Below, piece after piece: positions 46,747 through 57,329 of a stretch of 64,000 bases of DNA. The notes under the pieces are model-generated. The model saw only the letters and a program-made list of their open reading frames with translations, had not been told where the DNA came from and made no database searches. Made by a program: the position numbers and the translations under genes. Position 1 is the first letter of the stretch; every line of letters begins with the position of its first letter. Origin of the DNA: Sphingopyxis sp. 113P3 (GTDB taxonomy: Bacteria; Pseudomonadota; Alphaproteobacteria; Sphingomonadales; Sphingomonadaceae); contig NZ_CP009452.1 of NCBI RefSeq assembly GCF_001278035.1, forward strand, positions 2,203,501 to 2,267,500, read 5' to 3'.

Positions 46747-47754
46747 ATGGCAGTGAAAGTCGCAATCAACGGTTTCGGACGTATCGGCCGCCTCGTCGCG
46801 CGCGCCATTCTGGAACGCCCCGATTGCGGGCTCGAACTCGTTGCGATCAACGATCTAGCAGACGCGAAGGCCAATGCCCTTCTTTTCAAGCGCGACAGCG
46901 TCCACGGGCCTTTCCCCGGCGAGGTAAAGGCCGAGGGCGACCAGATGTTCGTGAACGGCAAGGCGATCCGCGTGACCAAGGAACGCGACCCCGCAAACCT
47001 GCCGCACGGCGAACTCGGGGTCGATATTGCACTTGAATGCACCGGCTTCTTCACCGACGCCGAAAGCGCCGGCAAGCACCTTTCTGCCGGTGCGAAGCGC
47101 GTCCTCATCTCCGCCCCGGCCAAGGGCGTCGACCAGACCGTTGTCTACGGTGTCAATCACGACAAGCTCACCGCCGATCACAAGATCGTCTCGAACGCGA
47201 GCTGCACCACCAATTGCCTCGCGCCTGTCGCGAAGGTGCTCAACGATACGCTCGGGATCGAGCGCGGTCTTATGACGACCGTGCATGCCTACACGAACGA
47301 CCAGAAGATTCTCGACCAGATCCACAGCGACATGCGCCGCGCGCGCGCAGCCGGCATGTCGATCATCCCGACCACGACGGGCGCGGCGCGCGCGGTCGGC
47401 GAAGTGTTGCCCGAACTCAAGGGCAAGCTCGACGGGTCGGCGATCCGCGTTCCAACGCCGAACGTCAGTCTCGTCGACCTCACTTTCACGCCGAAGCGCG
47501 ACACGAGCGTCGAGGAAGTGAACAAGATCCTCAAGGATGCGTCGGAAGGTGCGCTGAAGGGCGTTCTGGCCTATTCGGATGAGCCGCTCGTCTCGATCGA
47601 CTATAATCACTGTCCGGCAAGCTCGACCGTCGACAGCCTCGAGACCGCAGTGCTCGAGGGCAAGCTCGTCCGTGTCGTGAGCTGGTACGACAATGAATGG
47701 GGTTTCTCGAACCGCATGGTCGACACCGCGACCGTGATTGCGGGGCTCCTCTGA
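46747..47754 (+). CDS. gap: Glyceraldehyde-3-phosphate dehydrogenase, type I
   Basis: Encodes 335 residues; NAD-binding [20 protein letters not shown], catalytic [17 protein letters not shown], and [14 protein letters not shown]. Follows AGAAAGGAC. It acts in glycolysis or gluconeogenesis. The aspartate after the NAD strand (AINDL) suggests NAD rather than NADP use. Confidence 0.97.
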   Translation: MAVKVAINGFGRIGRLVARAILERPDCGLELVAINDLADAKANALLFKRDSVHGPFPGEVKAEGDQMFVNGKAIRVTKERDPANLPHGELGVDIALECTGFFTDAESAGKHLSAGAKRVLISAPAKGVDQTVVYGVNHDKLTADHKIVSNASCTTNCLAPVAKVLNDTLGIERGLMTTVHAYTNDQKILDQIHSDMRRARAAGMSIIPTTTGAARAVGEVLPELKGKLDGSAIRVPTPNVSLVDLTFTPKRDTSVEEVNKILKDASEGALKGVLAYSDEPLVSIDYNHCPASSTVDSLETAVLEGKLVRVVSWYDNEWGFSNRMVDTATVIAGLL

Positions 47755-47761
47755 TCCTCGA

Positions 47762-47800
47762 TCCCGCTCGGGCTGAGCTTGTCGACGCCGGGGCGGGGCA
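47762..47800. repeat. REP-like palindromic fragment
   Basis: The gap between gap and pgk contains GCTCGGGCTGAGCTTGTCGACG (47770-47791), similar to the GGGCTGAGC...GTCGA repeats scattered in sphingomonad genomes. Only one arm is clear. Confidence 0.35.
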
Positions 47801-47836
47801 ATCCCTGGGCAGGTTCAGCGTGGGCGGAGTATAGCA

Positions 47837-49033
47837 ATGGGCGGTTTCAAGACCCTCGACGATATCGGTGACGTCACCGGCAAGCGCGTGCTCGTGCGCG
47901 TCGATCTCAATGTTCCGATGTCCGAGGGCGCGGTTGCTGACGATACGCGCATCCGCGCGGCGATGCCGACGATTCGCGAACTGGCTGACAAGGGTGCGAT
48001 CGTCCTCTTGCTCGCCCATTTCGGGCGGCCCAAGGGCGCCAAGAACCCCACCCAGTCCTTGAGCCTCGTGATCGACGGCGTCGCCGATGTGCTCGGTCAC
48101 TCGGTGATGTTCATTCCCGATTGCATCGGCGACGGCGCCAAGGCGGGAGTGGCAGTGCTCGCCGCGGGCGACGTTGCCGTGCTTGAGAATACGCGCTTCC
48201 ATGCGGGCGAGGAACTGAATGACCCCGCCTTTGCCGATGCGCTTGCCGAAGTGGGCGATCTTTATGTCAACGATGCCTTCTCGGCGGCGCACCGCGCCCA
48301 TGGCTCGACCGAAGGCATTGCGCACCGGCTGCCAGCCTATGCAGGGCGCGCGATGGAGGCAGAGCTCAAAGCGCTCGATGCCGCGCTTGGCAATCCCGCG
48401 CATCCCGTCGCAGCCGTGGTTGGAGGCGCGAAAGTCTCGACCAAGATCGACGTGCTCCGGAATCTGGTCGGCCGGGTCGACCATCTGATCATCGGCGGCG
48501 GAATGGCGAACACTTTCCTTGCAGCGCGCGGGGTCGATGTCGGCAAATCTTTGTGCGAGCATGACCTGGTCGAGACCGCGAATGCGATCTTCGACGCCGC
48601 CGACAAGGCGGGCTGCACGATCCATCTGCCCTATGACGTCGTGGTTTCAAAAGAATTTGCGCCCAATCCGCCGACGCGCACAGTCAATGTTCACGAGGTC
48701 GCCGCCGACGAGATGATCCTCGATGTCGGCCCGGCGGCGGTCGAGGCGCTCGCCGATGTTCTCAAGAATTGCCGTACACTTGTGTGGAACGGTCCGCTCG
48801 GTGCGTTCGAGACAGCCCCGTTCGACGCCGCGACGGTGGCTCTTGCCAAGACGGCCGCGGCGCTGACCCGCGAGGGATCGCTCATTTCGGTCGCGGGCGG
48901 CGGCGATACTGTCGCCGCGCTCCGCCATGCCGGCGTCGCCGATGATTTCACTTTTGTTTCGACCGCGGGAGGCGCCTTCCTCGAGTGGATGGAAGGCAAG
49001 CCGTTGCCCGGTGTCGATGCGCTGAAAGCATAG
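47837..49033 (+). CDS. pgk: Phosphoglycerate kinase
   Basis: Encodes 398 residues starting [20 protein letters not shown], then [32 protein letters not shown], and [20 protein letters not shown]; the C-terminal [17 protein letters not shown] and [12 protein letters not shown] bind ATP. Standard length. Confidence 0.97.
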   Translation: MGGFKTLDDIGDVTGKRVLVRVDLNVPMSEGAVADDTRIRAAMPTIRELADKGAIVLLLAHFGRPKGAKNPTQSLSLVIDGVADVLGHSVMFIPDCIGDGAKAGVAVLAAGDVAVLENTRFHAGEELNDPAFADALAEVGDLYVNDAFSAAHRAHGSTEGIAHRLPAYAGRAMEAELKALDAALGNPAHPVAAVVGGAKVSTKIDVLRNLVGRVDHLIIGGGMANTFLAARGVDVGKSLCEHDLVETANAIFDAADKAGCTIHLPYDVVVSKEFAPNPPTRTVNVHEVAADEMILDVGPAAVEALADVLKNCRTLVWNGPLGAFETAPFDAATVALAKTAAALTREGSLISVAGGGDTVAALRHAGVADDFTFVSTAGGAFLEWMEGKPLPGVDALKA

Positions 49034-49111
49034 AGTTTTCGTGCCATTGCATCCGGCGTGCGGGACCGCTATGCGCCCGGCCACATACGTATGCAAACTA
49101 CCGGAGATCTT

Positions 49112-50002
49112 ATGACCACCGCCAATGCCGCCATGCTCGACCAGATCAAATCGGGGCAGGGTTTCATCGCCGCGCTCGACCAGAGCGGAGGCTCGACGCC
49201 CAAGGCATTGAAAGGCTACGGCATCGGCGAGGACGCCTTTTCAAACGACGAGGAGATGTTCGCCCTCATTCACGCGATGCGCAGCCGCATCGTCACGGCG
49301 CCCTGCTTCAATGGCGCAAAGGTCATTGGCGCAATTCTCTTCGAGCGCACTATGGACGGTGAAGCCGGGGGAAAGCCGGTCCCCGCGCTTCTGTGGGAGC
49401 GCGGCGTCGTCCCATTCCTGAAGGTCGACAAGGGGCTGGAGGCCGAGGCCCAGGGTGTTCAGCTGATGAAGCCGATGCCCGACCTCGATGCGCTGTGCGA
49501 TCGCGCGGTGGCAAAGGGCGTGTTCGGGACGAAGATGCGCAGCGTCATCAACCTCGCCAATCCCGCGGGCGTGAAAGCGATCGTCGAGCAGCAGTTTGCC
49601 GAGGCGCGCCGGATCGCGGCGCACGGCCTTGTCCCGATCATCGAGCCCGAGATCAACATCAAGAGCCCAGAACGCGACGCCGCCGACCGCCTGCTCCTGA
49701 CGGAAACTCTCGCCGCGCTCGACGCATGGGACGGGGCGCCGGTGATGCTGAAGCTGTCGCTTCCGACCGAGGCGGGTCTGTTCCAGCCGCTGGTCGACCA
49801 CCCCAAGGTGCTCAGGGTGGTCGCGCTGTCGGGCGGTTTCTCGCGTCCCGAGGCTTGCGCTGAGCTGGCGAAGAACCCCGGCATCATCGCGAGCTTCAGC
49901 CGCGCCTTGCTCGAGGATCTTCGCGCCTCGATGAGCGACGAGGAATTCAACGCCTCGCTCGCTGGCGCGATCGACGAGATTCACGCCGCGTCGGTGGCCT
50001 GA
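49112..50002 (+). CDS. Fructose-bisphosphate aldolase class I
   Basis: Encodes 296 residues from ATG 49112 (after CCGGAGATCTT). Starts MTTANAAMLDQIKSGQGFIA, then LDQSGGSTPKALKGYGI and VPIIEPEINIKSPERDAADR; the LLWERGVVPFLKVDKGLEAE region carries the catalytic Lys region. It cleaves FBP. The longer reading from 49058 lies in the leader. Confidence 0.9.
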   Translation: MTTANAAMLDQIKSGQGFIAALDQSGGSTPKALKGYGIGEDAFSNDEEMFALIHAMRSRIVTAPCFNGAKVIGAILFERTMDGEAGGKPVPALLWERGVVPFLKVDKGLEAEAQGVQLMKPMPDLDALCDRAVAKGVFGTKMRSVINLANPAGVKAIVEQQFAEARRIAAHGLVPIIEPEINIKSPERDAADRLLLTETLAALDAWDGAPVMLKLSLPTEAGLFQPLVDHPKVLRVVALSGGFSRPEACAELAKNPGIIASFSRALLEDLRASMSDEEFNASLAGAIDEIHAASVA

Positions 50003-50658
50003 TGGCGAGCGGCTGGAAAGCCGTCGACGACTATATCGCCGAAAAACTGCTCGGCGAGGATGAGGCGCTGTCCGCAGCGCTTGCCAACAACAAGGCGCAA
50101 GGCTTGCCCCCGATTGATGTATCGGCGGCGCAAGGCAAGATGCTGTCGTTACTCGCGCACGCGATCGGCGCGCGCCATATCCTCGAGGTCGGGACGCTTG
50201 GCGGCTATTCGACGATCTGGCTTGCGCGGGCGCTGCCCGAGGGCGGAAGCCTCGTCACGCTTGAGATCGATCGCAAGCATGCCCAGACCGCGCGCGAAAA
50301 TCTGGAGCGTGCAGGCGTATCGGACAAGGTCGAGATCAGGGTCGGCCCCGCGAGCGATAGCCTTGCTGCTATGAGCGCCGGGAAGCCCTTCGATTTCGTT
50401 TTCATCGATGCCGACAAGCAGGGCAATGCCCATTATGTCGCCGAGGCGATCCGGCTCGGTCGCAGCGGTACGCTTATTGTCGTCGACAATGTCGTGCGCG
50501 AGGGCGGGATTCTCGACGCGAATAGCGGCGATTTGCGCATTGACGGCACGCGCGCGCTTTTCGACATGCTGAGCGCCGAGCCGCGCCTCGACGCAACCGC
50601 CGTGCAGACCGTGGGGGCCAAGAAATGGGATGGGTTCGTGCTGGCGCGGGTGCGATAG
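50002..50658 (+). CDS. O-methyltransferase, SAM-dependent (family 3)
   Basis: Encodes 218 residues from ATG 50002, overlapping the aldolase stop (TGATG). SAM-binding is in ARHILEVGTLGGYSTIWLAR, with FDFVFIDADKQGNAHYV and IVVDNVVREGGILD. The class methylates catechol-like groups; the substrate is unknown. Confidence 0.88.
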   Translation: MASGWKAVDDYIAEKLLGEDEALSAALANNKAQGLPPIDVSAAQGKMLSLLAHAIGARHILEVGTLGGYSTIWLARALPEGGSLVTLEIDRKHAQTARENLERAGVSDKVEIRVGPASDSLAAMSAGKPFDFVFIDADKQGNAHYVAEAIRLGRSGTLIVVDNVVREGGILDANSGDLRIDGTRALFDMLSAEPRLDATAVQTVGAKKWDGFVLARVR

Positions 50659-50749
50659 GCCGATCAGCCTTTCTCACCGGGCGCGTCGAGGCCTTGCCTC
50701 ATGGTCCCTTGAGCAAGCAGGCGCCCGCGCATAGCTGATGCCGAGGGCG

Positions 50750-51163
50750 TCAAAGACCGCCGTCGAACCGAAAGGAAAAGCGATAGTCCTCAGGCCTGAT
50801 CGGCCGATCGACCTCTTTTGGCGGCGTGACGCTTTCAAGCAGGAGCGTGCCGTCCGCAAGTGGGACCCGCTTCCCCAGAATTGCCTCGAACGGCTGCGCC
50901 CGGGCCCCGGGTCGGATCCACAGCATCTTGAGACGCACCTCTCCGGCCCAGACGCAGTGGACATCAGCGGGGCAGCGGCTGTCTTTGAGGAGCTCCACCG
51001 GCTGGATCACCGGTCCCTCGGCATAGGCACTCTGTCCGAGCGCGACACTGGAAGCCTCGGCAAGCGGCGGCGACCCGGACAGCGCAGCGGGGCTTGCGGC
51101 ACAGGCCGAAACACCGAGCGAAAGGACGAGCAGGAGGGCTTTATGATGCGGCATCTTCTGCAT
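50750..51163 (-). CDS. Putative lipoprotein
   Basis: Encodes 137 residues starting MQKMPHHKALLLVLSLGVSA with the lipobox GVSAC; Cys21 would be lipidated. The mature part is unrecognised (LKDSRCPADVHCVWAGEVRL has two Cys). Convergent with the O-methyltransferase gene. Confidence 0.7.
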   Translation of the reverse strand: MQKMPHHKALLLVLSLGVSACAASPAALSGSPPLAEASSVALGQSAYAEGPVIQPVELLKDSRCPADVHCVWAGEVRLKMLWIRPGARAQPFEAILGKRVPLADGTLLLESVTPPKEVDRPIRPEDYRFSFRFDGGL

Positions 51164-51198
51164 TTGCCCGGCGATGCCCGCGTGGCTATGAACCCGCC

Positions 51199-51837
51199 AT
51201 GACCAGACCGAATTGCCAGCTTTATCTGATTTCGCCGCTCAAGGTTGATGGCGATTTTCCCGCAAGGCTTGAGGAGGCGCTTTCCGCCGCTCCTGTCGCG
51301 GCCTTCCAGTTTCGCGTCAAGGGCGTGGACCAGCATGAAGCCGCGCGCCTTGCCGCACCGCTGCAGGCGATCTGCGCGGCGCACGACACCGCGTTTATTG
51401 TCAACGACGATATGGCGCTCGCGAAGCGTTTGCGCGCCGACGGCGTGCATCTGGGGCAGGGCGATGGAGACCCCAGGGAGGCGCGGCGCCTGCTGGGACC
51501 CGATGCCCAGATCGGTGTAACCTGCCATGCCAGCCGCCACCTTGCGATGGAGGCGGGTGAGGCGGGGGCCGACTATGTTGCTTTTGGCGCCTTTTTTCCG
51601 ACCACCACCAAGGCGATCGAGCATCACGCCGACCCTGAGATCCTGCGCTGGTGGCAAGGCCTGTTCGAACTTCCTTGCGTCGCGATAGGCGGGATCACGC
51701 CCGCCAATGCCGGGGAACTTGTCGACGCCGGCGCTGATTTCCTCGCGGTCTCGGGCGCGGTCTGGAACGACAAGGACGGGCCCGCGTCAGCCGTGCGCGC
51801 TTTTGCTGCTCTGCTCGAGGATCAGGGGGCCGGATAG
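51199..51837 (+). CDS. thiE: Thiamine phosphate synthase-like protein
   Basis: Encodes 212 residues from ATG 51199 (MTRPNCQLYLISPLKVDGDF). FQFRVKGVDQHEA, DTAFIVNDDMALAKRLRADG, GVHLGQGD and VAIGGITPANAGELVDAGAD match ThiE/TenI. It joins HMP-PP and THZ-P. No other thi gene is adjacent and no TPP riboswitch is seen upstream. Confidence 0.85.
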   Translation: MTRPNCQLYLISPLKVDGDFPARLEEALSAAPVAAFQFRVKGVDQHEAARLAAPLQAICAAHDTAFIVNDDMALAKRLRADGVHLGQGDGDPREARRLLGPDAQIGVTCHASRHLAMEAGEAGADYVAFGAFFPTTTKAIEHHADPEILRWWQGLFELPCVAIGGITPANAGELVDAGADFLAVSGAVWNDKDGPASAVRAFAALLEDQGAG

Positions 51838-51983
51838 TCGCGGTCGGGGGCGTCGCTGTCCTTGTCTCGCCGTCGTTCGTCCTTGCGCCAGCCGAACAGG
51901 CCCGCGCAGGGCGTTGCGCGCCGCGGGTTTTTGGGCGCCGTCCGGCGCGGGGGGCGAAACTGGTCGCTATGATCGATGCTCAT
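51822..51983 (-). CDS. Doubtful small Arg/Pro-rich protein
   Basis: From ATG 51983 (MSIDHSDQFRPPRRTAPKNP): Arg/Pro/Lys-rich, 53 residues, overlapping the thiE end by 16 bases, with no visible ribosome binding site. It may be a real small protein, but evidence is weak. Confidence 0.35.
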   Translation of the reverse strand: MSIDHSDQFRPPRRTAPKNPRRATPCAGLFGWRKDERRRDKDSDAPDRDYPAP

Positions 51984-52114
51984 CATGCGCGCCGCTATGA
52001 CAGCGGCGTGCGGGGCAAGATTGGATCGATGCGACAAATCGGCTTCGGTTCGTCGCCTTTTCGCTTGCGCAATGCGCTTCGCGGCGCAACAGCATGGCGC
52101 CGGGGAGACATTTT

Positions 52115-54079
52115 ATGACAACGACCGATCAATCCGCCCTGGGACTGCGCGAACTCACGCTGCGTGGGATCATCCTCGGCGGGCTGATAACCCTCCTGTT
52201 CACCGCGGCAAATGTCTATCTCGGTCTCAAGGTCGGTCTTACCTTCGCGACGTCGATTCCCGCGGCAGTTATCTCGATGGCCCTGCTGCGCTTTCTGCCG
52301 GGCTCGACGATCCTTGAGAATAATATCGTCCAGACGATCGCCAGCGCGGCAGGGACACTCGCGGCGATTATCTTCGTGCTGCCCGGGCTCGTGATTGTCG
52401 GTTGGTGGCAGGGTTTCCCTTATTGGACGACCGCCGCGGTCTGTTTCATCGGCGGGACGCTTGGCGTGATGTTCTCAGTGCCGCTGCGCCGCGCGCTCGT
52501 GGCGGGATCGGACCTGCCTTATCCCGAAGGCGTTGCCGCGGCGGAAGTGCTGAAAGTCGGCACGCGAGCCGGGGACGGGGCTGAGGAGAACCAGCGCGGG
52601 TTGCACACGATCATCCTGGGCTCGGTCATTGCGGCGGGTTTCTCGCTGCTTGGCGCGATGAAGGTCGCCGCGACCGAAGTGGGCAGGAATTTCAAGCTGG
52701 GAGCAGGCGCCAGCGGGGTCAGCGCCAGCCTGTCGCTCGCGCTGATCGGTGTGGGCCATCTCGTCGGGCTTTCAGTGGGCCTTGCCATGTTCATCGGCAT
52801 GCTGATCGCCTGGGGCGGGCTGATGCCAGCCCTCACTGCAGCCCAGGGCGTCGCCGGGCCGGTCGACGATGTCGTCGGAGCGGTCTTCTCGCAGCAGGTG
52901 CGCTTTATCGGCGCGGGAACAATCGGCGTCGCGGCGCTGTGGACCCTTCTCAAGATCGTCGGACCGATCATCAAGGGAATCCAGGGTTCGATCGCCTCAT
53001 CGCGGGCGCGCGGGCACGGCGAGGTCGTCGAACTTGGAGAGCGCGACCTGTCGTTCGGCATCGTCGCCGGCACGATTTTCGGCTCGCTGATCCCGATCGC
53101 CGGACTGCTCTGGTTCTTCGCACAAGGCGGTCCGATCGCGCAAAATCCGGTGGGCGTGATTTTCGCAACCCTGCTTTTCGTTCTCATCATGGGCGCCATC
53201 ATCGCCGCTGTCACGGGCTACATGGCCGGCCTGATCGGCGCGTCGAACAGCCCGGTGTCGGGCGTGGGCATCCTCGCGGTGATCGCCGCTTCGCTGATGC
53301 TGCTCCTTTTCTTCGGCCGCAGTCACGGCGAGGCCGACACTGCAGCGCTTGTCGCCTATGCGCTCTTCACCACTGCGATTGTCTTTTCGGTCGCCACCAT
53401 CTCGAACGACAATCTCCAGGATCTGAAAACCGGACAGCTCGTCGGCGCAACGCCCTGGAAACAGCAATTCGCGCTCGTGATCGGCGTCGCTTTCGGCTCG
53501 CTGGTCATTCCGCCCGTGCTCGACCTTCTCAATCAGGCATTCGGCTTTGCCGGCGCCGCCGGAGCAGGCGAGAATGCGCTTCCCGCACCGCAGGCGGCGC
53601 TGATCAGCGCGCTTGCCAAGGGAGTGCTCGGCGGCGATCTGCGCTGGGATCTCATCGGCTACGGCGCCTTGATCGGTGTGGGCGTGATCGCGCTCGACGT
53701 GGGTCTCGGCCGCCTGGGCAAGATGCGGCTTCCGCCGCTCGGCGTCGGCATGGGTATCTATCTGCCGATGTCGCTGACACTCCTGATCCCGATCGGCGCG
53801 CTCATTGGCCATTTCTGGGAGAAACGCGCCGCGCGCAGCAGCAAGCCTGAATTCTGCAGCCGCATGGGCGTGTTGCTTGCGACCGGCTTCATCGTCGGCG
53901 AAAGCCTGTTCGGGGTGCTCTTTGCAGGCATTGTCGCTGGATCGCGAAGCGATGCACCGCTCGGTGTCATGGGCGCCGATTTCGAAACGGCCGCGATCGT
54001 TATCGGGGTGCTGCTGTTTGCCGGCGTGATTGCCTACGCCTACCGCCGGACGCGGACCATGACCGACGGCACGGCCTAA
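52115..54079 (+). CDS. OPT family oligopeptide transporter
   Basis: Encodes 654 residues from ATG 52115 (GGGGAGACATTTT before it). About 14 membrane helices; N-terminal GLRELTLRGIILGGLITLLF, ANVYLGLKVGLTFATSIPAA and the central GYMAGLIGASNSPVSGVGIL match the OPT family. It imports peptides or metal complexes; the substrate is unknown. Confidence 0.9.
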   Translation: MTTTDQSALGLRELTLRGIILGGLITLLFTAANVYLGLKVGLTFATSIPAAVISMALLRFLPGSTILENNIVQTIASAAGTLAAIIFVLPGLVIVGWWQGFPYWTTAAVCFIGGTLGVMFSVPLRRALVAGSDLPYPEGVAAAEVLKVGTRAGDGAEENQRGLHTIILGSVIAAGFSLLGAMKVAATEVGRNFKLGAGASGVSASLSLALIGVGHLVGLSVGLAMFIGMLIAWGGLMPALTAAQGVAGPVDDVVGAVFSQQVRFIGAGTIGVAALWTLLKIVGPIIKGIQGSIASSRARGHGEVVELGERDLSFGIVAGTIFGSLIPIAGLLWFFAQGGPIAQNPVGVIFATLLFVLIMGAIIAAVTGYMAGLIGASNSPVSGVGILAVIAASLMLLLFFGRSHGEADTAALVAYALFTTAIVFSVATISNDNLQDLKTGQLVGATPWKQQFALVIGVAFGSLVIPPVLDLLNQAFGFAGAAGAGENALPAPQAALISALAKGVLGGDLRWDLIGYGALIGVGVIALDVGLGRLGKMRLPPLGVGMGIYLPMSLTLLIPIGALIGHFWEKRAARSSKPEFCSRMGVLLATGFIVGESLFGVLFAGIVAGSRSDAPLGVMGADFETAAIVIGVLLFAGVIAYAYRRTRTMTDGTA

Positions 54080-54184
54080 GTCGCTTGCCCTTGAGCGCGT
54101 CGGCGGCTAAGGGCGCGCTCCTGTGACCGGTGCGCAATTGTGCGCCGGCGGCTCTTTCCATCCTTGTTGAAGCGAGTGTGCGCG

Positions 54185-54748
54185 ATGAAGATCACCGGCG
54201 TTGAAATCCGTCCCGGCAATATTATCGAGTTTGAAGGTGGCATCTGGAAGGTCACCAAGATCCAGCACACCCAGCCGGGCAAGGGCGGCGCCTATATGCA
54301 GGTCGAAGCCAAGAACCTCATCGACGGACGCAAGCTCAACAACCGTTTCCGCAGCGCCGACACCGTCGAGAAGGTCCGGCTCGACACCAAGGATTTCCAG
54401 TTCCTCTACGCCGAGGGCGATGACCTCGTGTTCATGGACAAGGACACATTCGAACAGATCAACATCGCGAAGGAAGTCGTCGGCGAGGCGCATGAATTCC
54501 TGCAGGACGGCATGGACGTCGTGCTCGAGCTCTGGGAAGAGCGTCCGATCTCGGTCGAACTGCCCGAACAGATCGAGGCAACGATTGTCGAGGCTGATGC
54601 GGTGGTGAAGGGCCAGACAGCGTCATCCTCCTACAAGCCCGCCATCCTTGACAATGGCGTGCGCGTTATGGTGCCGCCGCATATCACGAGCGGCACGCGC
54701 ATTGTGGTCAACGTCTATGACCGCGAATATGTGCGGCGCGCCGACTGA
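54185..54748 (+). CDS. efp: Elongation factor P
   Basis: Encodes 187 residues starting [20 protein letters not shown]. The loop [17 protein letters not shown] carries the modification-type Lys. Standard length. It relieves ribosomes stalled on Pro-rich stretches. Alone, without epmA/epmB nearby. Confidence 0.95.
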   Translation: MKITGVEIRPGNIIEFEGGIWKVTKIQHTQPGKGGAYMQVEAKNLIDGRKLNNRFRSADTVEKVRLDTKDFQFLYAEGDDLVFMDKDTFEQINIAKEVVGEAHEFLQDGMDVVLELWEERPISVELPEQIEATIVEADAVVKGQTASSSYKPAILDNGVRVMVPPHITSGTRIVVNVYDREYVRRAD

Positions 54749-54846
54749 ATAACGTCGCTCCAACGAAAGCTGGGGCCGCAATCATTTTAGAATGCCGACT
54801 GCGATCCTGAGCTTGCGCCGGGACGACATGTTGGAGGAAAAGAGCA

Positions 54847-55665
54847 ATGGCCATTTCCGGCATCATCACCGTCATGGAACGCGCGGCCCGCAAGGCAGGA
54901 ACCAAGCTTCGCCGCGATTTTGGCGAGATCGAGCATCTTCAGGTTTCGCAAAAAGGCCCGGCCGACTTTGTGTCGAAGGCCGACCAGGCCGCCGAGCGCA
55001 CCCTTTACGACGAACTTAGCCACGCCCGCCCGGGCTGGGGGTTCCTGATGGAGGAAGCGGGCGAAATCGCGGGCGAAGAGGGCAAGCCGCGCTTCATCAT
55101 CGACCCGCTCGACGGCACTTCGAATTTCCTTCACGCCATCCCGCAATTCGCGATCTCGATCGCGGTGCAGGAGCCGAAACTCGGGGGAGGCTGGGGCGAT
55201 ATTACCGCGGCGCTCGTCTACCAGCCGGTGACCGATGAAAGCTATTGGGCCGAACGTGGTCGCGGCGCGTGGCTGCACGATCGCCGCCTGCGCGTTGCAT
55301 CGCGCCGTCATCTTCATGAATGTCTGATCGCGACCGGCATCCCCTTCATGGGACACGGCGACATGGCGCAGTGGAGCCGCATTTTCGGCGCGGTGGCGCC
55401 CGAAGTCGCCGGCATTCGCCGCTTCGGGGCGGCGAGCCTCGATCTTGCGTGGGTCGCCGCCGGCCGCTTCGATGGCTTCTGGGAAAGCGATCTCAACGTC
55501 TGGGACGTGGCTGCCGGCATGCTGCTGGTGCGCGAGGCGGGCGGCTTCGTCAGCGATTTTCGCGGCGGCGACCGAGCGGTCGAGCGCCGCGAATTCATCG
55601 CAGGCAGCGGCGCGGTCCATTCCAAGCTGCAAAAGCTGGTTGCCGGCGCCCTGCGCGGCGCCTGA
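54847..55665 (+). CDS. Inositol monophosphatase-family protein
   Basis: Encodes 272 residues starting MAISGIITVMERAARKAGTK. Mg2+-binding FIIDPLDGTSNFLHAIPQFA and the C-terminal WDVAAGMLLVREAGGFVSDF match SuhB-like phosphatases. May also be a 3'-phosphoadenosine phosphatase. GGAGGAAAAGAGCA precedes the start. Confidence 0.9.
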   Translation: MAISGIITVMERAARKAGTKLRRDFGEIEHLQVSQKGPADFVSKADQAAERTLYDELSHARPGWGFLMEEAGEIAGEEGKPRFIIDPLDGTSNFLHAIPQFAISIAVQEPKLGGGWGDITAALVYQPVTDESYWAERGRGAWLHDRRLRVASRRHLHECLIATGIPFMGHGDMAQWSRIFGAVAPEVAGIRRFGAASLDLAWVAAGRFDGFWESDLNVWDVAAGMLLVREAGGFVSDFRGGDRAVERREFIAGSGAVHSKLQKLVAGALRGA

Positions 55666-55706
55666 CCCGGAAGGAACGAGGCTTCCCTTCCAAGGGCCGC
55701 GCCGTC

Positions 55707-56189
55707 CTACTTCTCGAAGATGTGCTCGCGAAACGAGTCCATCAGTGATGCCCATGTATTGAGCGTCTCGCCGACATTCTCGCGCGGGATTCCCGCAAAA
55801 TCGAGATCAACGTCCATCTCGAGCACCGGGTCGCCCTCGTCGTCCTTGTAGGCGCGGGCGAAGCGCTTGGTCTTGTTCCACTCGTTGAAACGCTCAAGGT
55901 CGAGATTCTTCGCGTCGCTGAACCCCATATAATATTGCAGGGTCTTGCACCGCCGGTTGTCGGTGCAATTCATGAAGATGACGAGGAACTGCACATTGTT
56001 CCGGGTGCTTTCGATATAAGGGTCCTTGCCGTCTTCCAGGACAAGCCTTGCGGGCCAGCCGCGCGACTCGAGGATCGCCCTGATCGCCGCGGGGTTCTGG
56101 GCGCTGACAAGTTCGGCTTGGGCAGGTGTCGCGGCCAGCCCCGTGGCAGCGATTAGGGCGAGAGCCGCCCCGAGCATCGATTTCGGCAT
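55707..56189 (-). CDS. Exported YbjN-domain protein
   Basis: Encodes 160 residues from ATG 56189 (MPKSMLGAALALIAATGLAA); signal peptide to TPAQAE. Mature VIFMNCTDNRRCKTLQYYMG and LNTWASLMDSFREH fit the YbjN domain. Function unknown; convergent with the phosphatase gene and divergent from nuoA. Confidence 0.8.
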   Translation of the reverse strand: MPKSMLGAALALIAATGLAATPAQAELVSAQNPAAIRAILESRGWPARLVLEDGKDPYIESTRNNVQFLVIFMNCTDNRRCKTLQYYMGFSDAKNLDLERFNEWNKTKRFARAYKDDEGDPVLEMDVDLDFAGIPRENVGETLNTWASLMDSFREHIFEK

Positions 56190-56403
56190 GAAAACTCCCC
56201 ATTCTCGGCCGGGCGCTGGCTGCCCGGCTCCTCGACCCGCTGCACGCGTAACACAGCGGCAACACCCGCCGCCAGCCGCTCTTGCGCTTTTGTCAGCAGC
56301 GCCCGCATTTTCCTGCCCGCAATGCTTGCGAGCCGCGACGTGCTGGCCTAAAGCGCCCGCACAAATGGGTGGCCCACACCCGAAAACATGACTGCGAGCT
56401 CCC

Positions 56404-56778
56404 ATGGTCGACCTGACGCAATATCTGCCAATCCTGATTTTCCTGGCCATCGCGCTCGGATTGTCGGCGGCCTTCGTCTTCTTGCCGATGGGGGTTGCCC
56501 GCCTCACTGGCGCGCACAAGCCCGACCCGGCCAAGCTCACCGAGTATGAATGCGGTTTTCCCGCCTTTGAAGACGCCCGCAGTCAGTTCGACGTGCGATT
56601 CTATCTTGTCGCCATTTTGTTCATCATCTTCGACCTCGAGGCCGCCTTCCTCTTTCCCTGGGCCGTCAGCCTGAAGGAAATTGGCTGGGCGGGCTGGGCG
56701 ACGATGATGGTCTTTCTCGCCGAGCTTTCGATCGGCCTTGTGTACGCGTGGAAAAAAGGCGCGTTGGATTGGGAATGA
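56404..56778 (+). CDS. nuoA: NADH-quinone oxidoreductase subunit A
   Basis: Encodes 124 residues with three membrane helices ([40 protein letters not shown]) and the conserved [16 protein letters not shown]. First gene of complex I; the upstream gap 56190-56403 has no clear promoter. Confidence 0.97.
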   Translation: MVDLTQYLPILIFLAIALGLSAAFVFLPMGVARLTGAHKPDPAKLTEYECGFPAFEDARSQFDVRFYLVAILFIIFDLEAAFLFPWAVSLKEIGWAGWATMMVFLAELSIGLVYAWKKGALDWE

Positions 56779-57329
56779 GCAGCTCAACGATCCTGACCCC
56801 CGGCCAGATGCCGGTCGCCCCTGGCACCAACCCCGACCAGGGCTTCTTTGACGATCTCAATGCCGAGGTCGGGGACAAGGGCTTCCTTGTCACCTCGACC
56901 GAGGATCTGTTCAACTGGGCGCGCACCGGTTCTTTGTGGTGGATGACCTTCGGTCTTGCCTGCTGCGCGGTCGAGATGATCCACGTCAACATGCCGCGCT
57001 ACGACATGGAGCGTTTCGGCGCCGCGCCGCGCGCATCTCCGCGCCAGTCGGACGTGATGATTGTCGCCGGCACGCTGTGCAACAAGATGGCGCCGGCGCT
57101 GCGCCGGGTTTACGACCAGATGTCGAACCCCAAATATGTCATCTCGATGGGCAGCTGCGCCAATGGTGGCGGCTATTATCACTACAGCTATTCGGTGGTT
57201 CGCGGCTGCGACCGCATTGTGCCGGTGGACATCTATGTCCCTGGCTGCCCGCCGACCGCTGAAGCCCTGCTCTACGGCGTCATGCAATTGCAGCGGAAGA
57301 TCCGCCGCGTCGGAACGATTGAACGCTGA
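56775..57329 (+). CDS. nuoB: NADH-quinone oxidoreductase subunit B
   Basis: Encodes 184 residues from ATG 56775. Fe-S cluster N2 Cys are in [19 protein letters not shown] and the [12 protein letters not shown] motif. Overlaps nuoA by ATGA. Confidence 0.97.
   Translation: MSSSTILTPGQMPVAPGTNPDQGFFDDLNAEVGDKGFLVTSTEDLFNWARTGSLWWMTFGLACCAVEMIHVNMPRYDMERFGAAPRASPRQSDVMIVAGTLCNKMAPALRRVYDQMSNPKYVISMGSCANGGGYYHYSYSVVRGCDRIVPVDIYVPGCPPTAEALLYGVMQLQRKIRRVGTIER

Noticed and set aside
51164..51198. TPP riboswitch before thiE
   Set aside because: The 35-base leader is far too short and contains none of the conserved THI-box elements.
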